This document shows positions 57,438 to 64,000 of a stretch of 64,000 nucleotides of DNA, piece by piece (position 1 is the stretch's first letter; each line of letters starts with the position of its first letter). The notes beneath the pieces were generated by a model. It did not search any database. It worked only from the letters and a program-made list of their open reading frames with translations, and had not been told where the DNA came from. The position numbers were made by a program, and so were the translations under genes. The DNA is from Vibrio sp. ES.051 (GTDB lineage Bacteria; Pseudomonadota; Gammaproteobacteria; Enterobacterales; Vibrionaceae), in contig NZ_PDJL01000004.1 in the NCBI RefSeq assembly GCF_002563795.1, positions 1,364,001 to 1,428,000 of the forward strand, given 5' to 3'.

Positions 57438-58142
57438 TCAGTTTGAAATATCGGCGATCACGTGCAGAGGGGCGTAATCGAGGCCAAACAAGCGATCAAC
57501 TTGCGCAAGGTATAATTCCGCAGTAGCAACGGCATCACTGAGTGCGTTATGGGCTTGATACTCAGGTAGTTCATGCCCTTCCCTAATTGAGCTTAAGCGC
57601 CAATCAGAACGGACAGGCCGTAATTTTTCACGGTACTGCTCAATTTTTAACGTATCCAACCATATTAAGGGCAATGTCGGTTGTTCAAACTGCGCTCTGA
57701 CATAGCTCTCTAAAAAACGTTTTTCCATTACGCTGCCATGCGCAATGAGAATTTTTCCCACCATCGCATCAAACAGTTGAAAAAAAGCCGCATGTTCATC
57801 GATGCCGAAAGTGTCTAGTGTTTCAGGCCTTAAGTGGTGGATTTTTACCGAGTCGGCAGTTGCGGCGACTGGCTGATTGATAATAACGTGTCGAGCACTC
57901 CCCAAATGAATCTGATTTTGGCGAACTTCAACCCAACCCATACTCAAAACTTTGTCTTGTTCAGCATCAAAGCCGGTGGTTTCGAAGTCTAAGACTAATG
58001 TATTGAGGGACTTGATATCAGCGACGGCACTGGGCAACGGCGTGCGCAACAGCGCATTCAGCGATGCTGGTAAATGCGCCGTTTCAAGGTTATTACGCTC
58101 GGTTTCTAACTGCGCAAAATGTCGTGAGTATGGACGAAACAT
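57438..58142 (-). CDS. DEDDh 3'-5' exonuclease (DnaQ-like)
   Basis: 234 residues from ATG 58142, 1 base after the DUF294 stop; upstream TTG/GTG codons at 58154/58151 are possible but weaker. Motif I LVLDFETTGFD, motif II around LIAHGSVMEKRFLES, motif III HNALSDAVAT with the His and Asp of the DEDDh type. Hydrolyses nucleic acid or nucleotide from a 3' end. Always paired with a DUF294 protein in this window. Its end faces galR across 32 bases. Confidence 0.88.
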   Translation of the reverse strand: MFRPYSRHFAQLETERNNLETAHLPASLNALLRTPLPSAVADIKSLNTLVLDFETTGFDAEQDKVLSMGWVEVRQNQIHLGSARHVIINQPVAATADSVKIHHLRPETLDTFGIDEHAAFFQLFDAMVGKILIAHGSVMEKRFLESYVRAQFEQPTLPLIWLDTLKIEQYREKLRPVRSDWRLSSIREGHELPEYQAHNALSDAVATAELYLAQVDRLFGLDYAPLHVIADISN

Positions 58143-58143
58143 A

Positions 58144-59991
58144 TTAGGCACCAAACTTCATTTTTAACGCATCTTGATAGCCGCCAATAATTCGGAATGC
58201 ATCTTTTAAATGCTGTCGTTCAAAGCTGCCAAACCGGTCAGGAAAGATTAAGTTTGTCACACTGAGCCCTTCTCGCAGGCACTTCAGGTGATGAGAATAC
58301 CTCATTTGCGTGACATAACGATAGGTGCCAATTAAATCCTGATATGAGTTTTCGTTCAGCACTCCATGCTCAAACGCGAACTGAATTCGCTCCTCCGTCG
58401 AGAGCGTTCCTCCCGCCCCACCGCTGAGCGCATAAATTCTCGCAATATCCACCAGCAAGCCAATCGCCGCTTTTTTTATGTTCAGCGTTTTTCCATCACT
58501 ATGGTCACTTTCTAAGACTAAGTTGTTAAATATTCCCAAAGGCGGGCGATCCGTGAGCAAGTTTCTCACCAGTGCCGACATCAAACGTGGGTTATTTTGA
58601 ATGCACTCGTTACGATAATGGTCTATTTGATCAAACAGGCTCTCATCCCCCGCGATAAAGCGTATCTCTAAAAAGACGTTTAAGTTAAGCAGCAAATCGT
58701 ATTCAGGGTTATTCGCCCATTTACGATAGTATTGTTTCCAAATAAATAGCGGTTGGTTCCATTTTGAAGTGGCCGCCATAAAGCGTCCACTACACAGTGA
58801 ATATCCACAGGCGGCTAACCCTTTACAGACATACATTGCCAAGTGCTGAAAATAGAATCTATCAGCCTCTGTGGCGGAATCCTCGAGCACCAACGCATTA
58901 TCTTGATCCGACCCTAAATGCACTTCACCTCTGGCATGCGACCCAGCGGCTAACCATGCGTATCGACAAGGTGGCGTCCCGACCGTTTGTTCTGCCAACT
59001 TGAGTAATTGTGATGTGAAGGCATCATAAATCATGCTAAGTACTTGGCCGATAATAGTAGCAGGCAAATGCGCTTCGACCATTGCCTCGAATACAGACTG
59101 ACGTTCATTCGTTAAGCCGATGAGTGCATCTAATGTGTCACAATAACCAATTTTCTCTATCAGAAAGATGGCTTGAACACTGTGTTTTTGAATCAATTGT
59201 TGCGGAGTAATTAAGCCGACTATCTGTTTATCGTGGTTAATCAGTGGGACATGTTGAATGTTATGTTTCATCATAAGGTGAACGGCAGAGAGAACCAGTT
59301 CATCCTCTGTGAGCGTTTTAGGCTCAGCGGTCATGATATCAACAATAGGCCGAGAGACATCCATCGCCTCCGCCACCACACGATTGGTGATATTTCTCTC
59401 ACTGACCATTCCAATTAATGCTCTACCTTCTACAATCAGCGCACACGAACAGCCTTGATGAGCGCGCATTTTTTTTGCCACGGTTTGGATGCTCATATTC
59501 GGACTGACTAAAACAATATCTGAGAGTGCCACTTCTTTTACCGTCTTAAAATACAGCCCCTTTTCAGCCTCAAGCAATTCAGTATTCACACTGGATTTAA
59601 GCCGATGATTCGCGTCAATCGCGAGCTGGTCAGCAACCGACCCAAGGTGAGCCACTTTACTCAGTAATCTGGCATAGTTAAATTTATAAATCAGACAGCT
59701 TTCAACGGTCACTATCTGATAATTGTCTTGTTCTAAGTTAAAACCGAAGACATCATTTTTACCTAGTCGAGCCCTCAGGTTCCCGTTGGGTAAGCGCTGC
59801 TCAATCACCCCTGATCGGATAATATAAAGATTCCGCTCTTGCGAGTCGTTCAGTGAAATATGTTGCTCTTTTCCCCAATAAAGAATATCAGCATCAGTGG
59901 CAATACTGTCTAGGATGTCATCGGGGATGCTAGAGAATGGCGCGATCGTTTTTAGAAAAGAAACCACATTAGGCAATAAGGTAGAATCCAT
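58144..59991 (-). CDS. cNMP-binding / CBS / DUF294 putative nucleotidyltransferase, second copy
   Basis: 615 residues. Same order as the first copy: barrel (about 15-125), CBS pair (about 155-270), transferase domain and C-terminal helical domain. The active-site Gly-Ser is at 350-351 and D-Q-D at 362-364, so catalysis should be possible. The sequence has diverged widely from the 318-2198 gene outside these motifs, which points to an old duplication. It lies about 95 bases after the terminated symporter gene and forms an operon with the exonuclease. Confidence 0.87.
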   Translation of the reverse strand: MDSTLLPNVVSFLKTIAPFSSIPDDILDSIATDADILYWGKEQHISLNDSQERNLYIIRSGVIEQRLPNGNLRARLGKNDVFGFNLEQDNYQIVTVESCLIYKFNYARLLSKVAHLGSVADQLAIDANHRLKSSVNTELLEAEKGLYFKTVKEVALSDIVLVSPNMSIQTVAKKMRAHQGCSCALIVEGRALIGMVSERNITNRVVAEAMDVSRPIVDIMTAEPKTLTEDELVLSAVHLMMKHNIQHVPLINHDKQIVGLITPQQLIQKHSVQAIFLIEKIGYCDTLDALIGLTNERQSVFEAMVEAHLPATIIGQVLSMIYDAFTSQLLKLAEQTVGTPPCRYAWLAAGSHARGEVHLGSDQDNALVLEDSATEADRFYFQHLAMYVCKGLAACGYSLCSGRFMAATSKWNQPLFIWKQYYRKWANNPEYDLLLNLNVFLEIRFIAGDESLFDQIDHYRNECIQNNPRLMSALVRNLLTDRPPLGIFNNLVLESDHSDGKTLNIKKAAIGLLVDIARIYALSGGAGGTLSTEERIQFAFEHGVLNENSYQDLIGTYRYVTQMRYSHHLKCLREGLSVTNLIFPDRFGSFERQHLKDAFRIIGGYQDALKMKFGA

Positions 59992-60035
59992 AGGTACTCC
60001 GTTTATACCCTAGATGTTCAGAAATTGTGCGAGAC

Positions 60036-60070
60036 AAATAAAAAAGCTCCGCCAGTGTATAGCGGAGCTT
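60036..60070 (-). terminator. Terminator after the sodium/galactose symporter
   Basis: Stem AAGCTCCGC/GCGGAGCTT (60044-60052 with 60062-60070); on the minus strand followed by TTTTTTATTTG. Confidence 0.9.
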
Positions 60071-60084
60071 AATCAACGGTCTAC

Positions 60085-61716
60085 TTACCAGAATAGTGCA
60101 TAGAGAACGGTCAGCACGATCATAATTCCGTAAGCCGCGATATTGAAGCTGCGATCAGTGGCAAACATAGATGCCGTGACACTGATACCTTTTGGATCAT
60201 CATCGTGAACAGAAGTACTCAAGCTAGTCAGAGCAATCACCACAATGGTAAACAGCAGCGTGTATAGCATCTGGTTCATAAATGGCATCGCAATTGGCAT
60301 AAACTTCAAGAACAACGCAAAAGGAATAGACGCAACAACACCAATAATGGCACCTTTGCTGGTTGTTTTCTTCCAGAATAGACCTAACAAGAATACGGCT
60401 AGAATGCCCGGGCTAACCAGACCAGTGTACTCTTGAATATATTGGAATGCCTGACCAATACCACCTAACATTGGCGCAATAAAGCAAGCAATAACCAGCG
60501 CAATAACGGCAGCTGAACGACCCACGTTCACCAGTTTATGGTCACCTGATTCAGGGCCAATGTACTCTTTGTAGATATCCATGGTAAAGATAGTCGCTGT
60601 CGAGTTAAGCATAGACGCTAACGAAGAAACGATCGCAGCGGCTAGTGCTGCAAAGACGACTCCTTTCACACCGACGGGTAGGAATTGAGTCAACCAAGGG
60701 TAAGCTTTATCAGCATGTGCTGCACTTGGCAGGTTGGTTGCGCCCACCTCACCAAGGTTGGCCAGTAGTTGGGCATCAGAAGTAATGACGTAAGCAGCAA
60801 TGCCTGGAATAACCACTAGGAATGGCACAATCAATTTCAAAAATGCCGCAAACACAATACCTTTTTGTGCTTCAGCGATCGACTTAGCGGCAAGGGTTCT
60901 TTGAATAATGTATTGGTTGAAACCCCAGTAATATAAGTTAGCAACCCATAAGCCACCAATCAGTACCGCGATACCCGGCAGGTTCATGTACTGTGGGTTA
61001 CTTTGATCAAGAATCATCTCAAAGTGGCCAGGTGCTGCGTCGACCATTTTTGACATGCCGGCCAACCAACCGTCATCACCACCAATATAGCTAACCGCCA
61101 TAAAGGTCGTCATGAAACCACCAAGGATCAGGAAAAACACCTGAATAACATCGGTCCAAACCACCGCAGATAAACCACCGTACACCGAGTAAACCAAAGC
61201 AAACAGTGCCAAGCCCACAATAGAGTATATTAACGGGATGCCTAAAATGGTTTCTAGCGCCAAACCACCCAAGTAAAGTACCGAAGTCAGGTTGACGAAA
61301 ATGTAAAGTGAGATCCAGAAAATCGCCAAAATGGTTTTGAGCTGCTTATTGAAACGCTTTTCGACAAACTCAGGGATGGTGTAAATCCCTTTTTCAATAA
61401 AGATAGGTAAGAAGTATTTACCGACGATAACCAGCGTGATGGCAGCCATCCATTCGTATGACGCAATCGCTAATCCAATCGAATAGCCAGAGCCGGACAT
61501 ACCGATAAACTGTTCTGCTGAAATGTTTGCAGCGATCAGTGACGCACCAACCGCCCACCAAGGAAGGGATTTACCTGCAAGGAAGTAATCCTCTGTACTT
61601 TTTTGCACCCCTTTCTTGTCACGGGACACCCAAAGTCCCACACCAATAATAATTGCGACATAAATAGCAAACACCATTATGTCGATGGAGCTTAGCCCAT
61701 GTTCTACATTAGACAT
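60085..61716 (-). CDS. sglT: Sodium/galactose (glucose) symporter, vSGLT orthologue
   Basis: 543 residues from ATG 61716, exactly the length of V. parahaemolyticus vSGLT; AGGA sits 8 bases upstream, while the ATG at 61725 is too near. Sodium:solute symporter fold with about 14 helices. Recognised by long stretches that I recall as identical, such as GLWVSRDKKG, SAEQFIGMSGSGYSIG and YWGFNQYIIQRTLAAKS. Brings in galactose or glucose with Na+. The usual gal genes are not next to it here. A GalR-type operator lies in its promoter region. Confidence 0.95.
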   Translation of the reverse strand: MSNVEHGLSSIDIMVFAIYVAIIIGVGLWVSRDKKGVQKSTEDYFLAGKSLPWWAVGASLIAANISAEQFIGMSGSGYSIGLAIASYEWMAAITLVIVGKYFLPIFIEKGIYTIPEFVEKRFNKQLKTILAIFWISLYIFVNLTSVLYLGGLALETILGIPLIYSIVGLALFALVYSVYGGLSAVVWTDVIQVFFLILGGFMTTFMAVSYIGGDDGWLAGMSKMVDAAPGHFEMILDQSNPQYMNLPGIAVLIGGLWVANLYYWGFNQYIIQRTLAAKSIAEAQKGIVFAAFLKLIVPFLVVIPGIAAYVITSDAQLLANLGEVGATNLPSAAHADKAYPWLTQFLPVGVKGVVFAALAAAIVSSLASMLNSTATIFTMDIYKEYIGPESGDHKLVNVGRSAAVIALVIACFIAPMLGGIGQAFQYIQEYTGLVSPGILAVFLLGLFWKKTTSKGAIIGVVASIPFALFLKFMPIAMPFMNQMLYTLLFTIVVIALTSLSTSVHDDDPKGISVTASMFATDRSFNIAAYGIMIVLTVLYALFW

Positions 61717-61749
61717 TTGTTTCATCCTATAGTTTGTTTACGCCGATTA

Positions 61750-61765
61750 GTGTAAACGTTACCAC
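61750..61765. promoter_or_regulatory. GalR-type operator ahead of sglT
   Basis: GTGTAAACGTTACCAC fits the GalR/GalS consensus GTGnnAnCGnTnnCAC at every fixed position. It lies about 35 bases before the symporter start, where a repressor would block transcription. A second, poorer match ATGTAAACGATAACAA is at 61889-61904 (two mismatches), about 139 bases away; paired operators allow DNA looping in E. coli gal. Confidence 0.75.
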
Positions 61766-61775
61766 AAAAGCAAAA

Positions 61776-61791
61776 TGCAACATAAATCACA
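61776..61791 (-). promoter_or_regulatory. Possible CRP site ahead of sglT
   Basis: On the minus strand TGTGA-TTTATG-TTGCA: one perfect half-site and a degenerate second half. It lies just upstream of the GalR operator, an arrangement common for sugar transporter promoters. Confidence 0.4.
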
Positions 61792-61904
61792 GATATCAGC
61801 ACAACCTCGCAATAAGACGCACAATGCGTGAATGATCACAATTATTTAGCTTGATACTTTTATCAAAGTAGAAAAACACAACACGGCAATGTAAACGATA
61901 ACAA

Positions 61905-62335
61905 AAAACGCTTGGGAAAGGAGTTAATTTAGAAAAATAACCGTTATTCTCAAACCACATCGACGCCTCGTTTAAAGTAAACAAGCACTACTATTTTTTG
62001 AGAATGGTGAAAAAGATAGATGCTCAATCAGCGTCATAGTTTGCACAGTGGGCTATGGGATTTCTGGCTTGAGTCTTTTGCAAACTCAACCCCACTTTGA
62101 AGTGAACAAGGACTGTGGTTTCGTAGGTGGAATGGCGGAGAATTTCCGAAGGATTTGATGATGAGATCGTGTTAATAACACACTTTCGAAGGATGAGTTG
62201 CCTTGGCTCACAGGGTTTGTCACGAGTTTTAATTAGAATATTAGCTATTCACATTATTGTCGCACCTGCAAACCAAGTCACTCTTACTATAAAACACCTT
62301 GAAGTCATTGACGCATACAAGGTGGATTAAAGCTT
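61905..62335. other. Gap between sglT control region and NCS1 permease gene
   Basis: About 430 bases downstream of the leftward permease gene. A 67-codon plus-strand frame at 62127 lacks a ribosome binding site and looks spurious. A short inverted repeat TTGAGT...ACTCAA lies near 62070-62090. I see no gene. Confidence 0.35.
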
Positions 62336-63592
62336 TTATCTCGCGTTTTTAGGCGTCGCCATGCTTTTCACACCATTACGGCATAGTAAAAAGTACCCCA
62401 GTGATGCCATCAGAATTGAGTCCAGTGATGGGATGCCCGTTAGTGTAAATATGTCATTAACGGTCGCAAAGCCAACCAAAGAGCCGATTCCCCACGCGAC
62501 GAATGTCATTGGCTTGATTGCCTTTTCCGTTTCAAGCAGAGCTTGGTCGTAGCCTTCGCGGCGATTCATAAAGAAATCTGCGATATAAATACCCGCAATA
62601 GGTGGCGTCGCAATTCCTAGGAATAGTAGGAAAGGAATAAACCACGCCATGATCTCCATGCTGCCAAGTACCGTTGCTAATAGGCCTAATGCGACGGTGA
62701 TCTTCCACTTAGGAATTTTACTTAACAGTGTCGATACCACTAATGTGCCTTGGAACATATTACCGGCGTTACCAGTGATACAAGCAAATACCAGTAAGAC
62801 AGCAGCAGGAAGCGTCGTTCCAATCACCGCCATGGCGCCGAGCAATGAGCCCTCAGAAGTAAGCGAGCTAGGTACTGCGCCGACAAAGAACAGCACTGGA
62901 TAGGCCAAGCCAAAGGTTAATACACCGGCAATCGCTGCGTGCTTGCGATTATGAACAAAGCTACCGAAATCTGGCGCAGTCGCGACTAACACGATAATCG
63001 TCCCGACAACTGAAGAGACTGCCGCACCGAATGGGAGTTGCCCTAGTTTCTCTGTTGCGACTACATCGCTGCCTGTCGCAAGGAACAGCACCACAAACAT
63101 AAGAACAACAATCACAGGCACGGCCACTTTAGACACTTTGCCCAGTATTTCAAAACCAAACGCCGTGGAAGCAACAAAAATAACACAACCAATGGCGACT
63201 AATACCGGGATCGGCACAGACACACCAAAACTACCCAATACATCATGAACACTGTGACCAAACATATTGGCCGTAACAGCAATCCAACCAAATAAGCTGA
63301 TCGCCATGATCACGTTAATGGCGATGGCTCCTTGATTACCAAAAGAAAACTTTACGATACCGTAAGTCGGCAACCGTGCTTTTTGGCCGATAGAAATGTT
63401 GATCACCGCCAGAACCGTTAAGATAATACTCCCGATAGCAATAATTAACGCGGCGTTGCCCAGTTCAAGCTGGCTACCCAAACTCGAAGAAGCCAACAGC
63501 ACAGGGGTAATCAGGATACCCAGTAGAATCATGGCAATCTGAATACCAGAAGCGGTAGTCGGAGCGTCATCACTTTTTCTATTATTACTCAT
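62336..63592 (-). CDS. NCS1-family nucleobase permease (cytosine permease-like)
   Basis: 418 residues with about twelve hydrophobic helices. The family look is clear in KFSFGNQGAIAINVIMAISL near residue 85, the GNAGNMFQG segment near 270 and GIATPPIAGIYIADFFMNR near 330. RBS AAAGG. Imports cytosine, or another nucleobase or hydantoin-like compound. It follows an allophanate-hydrolase-type gene by about 100 bases holding a long inverted repeat, so the two are probably cotranscribed and linked to nitrogen scavenging. Confidence 0.87.
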   Translation of the reverse strand: MSNNRKSDDAPTTASGIQIAMILLGILITPVLLASSSLGSQLELGNAALIIAIGSIILTVLAVINISIGQKARLPTYGIVKFSFGNQGAIAINVIMAISLFGWIAVTANMFGHSVHDVLGSFGVSVPIPVLVAIGCVIFVASTAFGFEILGKVSKVAVPVIVVLMFVVLFLATGSDVVATEKLGQLPFGAAVSSVVGTIIVLVATAPDFGSFVHNRKHAAIAGVLTFGLAYPVLFFVGAVPSSLTSEGSLLGAMAVIGTTLPAAVLLVFACITGNAGNMFQGTLVVSTLLSKIPKWKITVALGLLATVLGSMEIMAWFIPFLLFLGIATPPIAGIYIADFFMNRREGYDQALLETEKAIKPMTFVAWGIGSLVGFATVNDIFTLTGIPSLDSILMASLGYFLLCRNGVKSMATPKNAR

Positions 63593-63626
63593 AATTCAAA
63601 ACCTTTTGTTCGATTTTTATTATTGT

Positions 63627-63679
63627 TTCCAGTCATCTCAATGTAGGGACTAGCGATGAAGCTAACGAGATGACTGGAA
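63627..63679. repeat. Intercistronic inverted repeat
   Basis: Perfect 13-bp arms TTCCAGTCATCTC (63627-63639) and GAGATGACTGGAA (63667-63679) around a 27-base loop, between the allophanate-hydrolase-type gene and the permease gene. No T-tract in either direction, so it is more likely a regulatory or stabilising hairpin than a terminator. Confidence 0.7.
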
Positions 63680-63693
63680 TCAGATGATGGAAG

Positions 63694-64000
63694 TTAGCTC
63701 AATGTTTGCGTATATTTGCGCCAACCACCGGTATGGGTAATTTCTTGCTGGCCCTCAACTAAGCAAGGTTCGCCTAGTACACCGAGTATCTCGCTGCCAT
63801 CGGCTAAAATGACTTTACCAATCGAGAGACCCGCAGGTTCATTGCTCAGTACCGTCGCAAAAGCGTCCATTGGTAGTGACCAGATTTCTAAATCGACAGA
63901 GTTGTTCTCTTCGGTGGTACGAATCATTGCTGGGTGATCATCATTGATTGACCACAATCTATAATGCTTATCGGTGACATCTTCACGCACGAATTCTGCC
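63694..64000 (-). CDS. Allophanate hydrolase C-terminal-type domain, cut by window edge
   Basis: 102 residues visible, open to the window edge; a GTG at 63990 is internal, not necessarily a start. The domain reads YRLWSIND...IEIWSLP-type core...GLSIGKVILADGSEILGVL...THTGGWRKY, which I recognise as the C-terminal domain of allophanate hydrolase (AtzF / urea amidolyase). The full gene probably has an N-terminal amidase part beyond base 64000. It would release ammonia from allophanate, in keeping with the nucleobase permease downstream. It could also be a stand-alone domain protein. Confidence 0.72.
   Translation of the reverse strand, partial: AEFVREDVTDKHYRLWSINDDHPAMIRTTEENNSVDLEIWSLPMDAFATVLSNEPAGLSIGKVILADGSEILGVLGEPCLVEGQQEITHTGGWRKYTQTLS

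Noticed and set aside
62127..62330. 67-codon plus-strand frame after the NCS1 gene
   Set aside because: No ribosome binding site, no recognisable domain, and it faces the end of the permease gene.

Overview
The window looks like a chromosomal stretch of a marine Vibrio, most likely of the Harveyi clade (V. parahaemolyticus / V. alginolyticus relatives). Pointers are a close match to the V. parahaemolyticus Na+/galactose symporter vSGLT, a thermostable (delta-VPH-type) haemolysin gene directly after proVWX, a V. cholerae-type tandem glycine riboswitch, and moderate, slightly AT-rich composition. Species is an inference from remembered sequences; no search was run.

Layout. 1-2.2 kb: end of a DEDD exonuclease gene and a cNMP/CBS/DUF294 nucleotidyltransferase. 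2.6-5.9 kb: proVWX osmoprotectant ABC importer. 6.1-12.6 kb: a compact run of seven genes (haemolysin-family GNAT-like protein, acyl-CoA-ligase-like enzyme, haem-oxygenase-like di-iron oxidase candidate, SDR, periplasmic TPR protein, OmpR-type regulator, sensor kinase), preceded by a PmrA-type box CTTAAG-N5-CTTAAG. I read this as a self-regulated small-molecule pathway and consider it the best candidate for an undescribed system. 12.7-14.6 kb: LtaS-like phosphotransferase. 14.8-31.4 kb: mostly single housekeeping or accessory genes: coiled-coil membrane protein, glycine-riboswitch-controlled AgcS symporter, LysE exporter, M32 carboxypeptidase, LpxL-type acyltransferase, SMR transporter, metA with a Met box, PilW-like lipoprotein, Mpo1-like protein, a MarR/DMT divergent pair, and a CynX-like MFS gene divergent from a LysR-allH pair. 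31.6-31.9 kb: two tRNA-Val(GAC) genes with a strong promoter. 32.3-36.2 kb: DUF3750 lipoprotein, diguanylate cyclase, IS630-family transposase remnant, DMT transporter.

36.5-52.8 kb is a nitrogen/purine catabolism island. It holds gdhA; nupC, a DeoD-type phosphorylase, guanine deaminase and a Crp/Fnr-like regulator; a chemoreceptor; a second deoD; and an operon of NCS2 purine permease, an ankyrin-TPR hybrid, FdrA/AllF, YlbE/AllG and carbamate kinase. Together with the remote allH at 30.5 kb this gives all three subunits of oxamate carbamoyltransferase plus the kinase that turns carbamoyl phosphate into ATP. Nucleoside uptake, phosphorolysis and guanine deamination would feed purine breakdown; the xanthine-to-oxamate steps are not in the window.

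54.0-61.8 kb: a second chemoreceptor, a GalR-type repressor, a second exonuclease + DUF294 pair, and vSGLT with a GalR-type operator. 62.3-64.0 kb: an NCS1 nucleobase permease and the end of an allophanate-hydrolase-type gene, again pointing to nitrogen scavenging. No CRISPR array, integrase, prophage or rRNA operon was seen. Start codons were moved from the longest frame where a ribosome binding site or family length argued for it; each such choice is noted.
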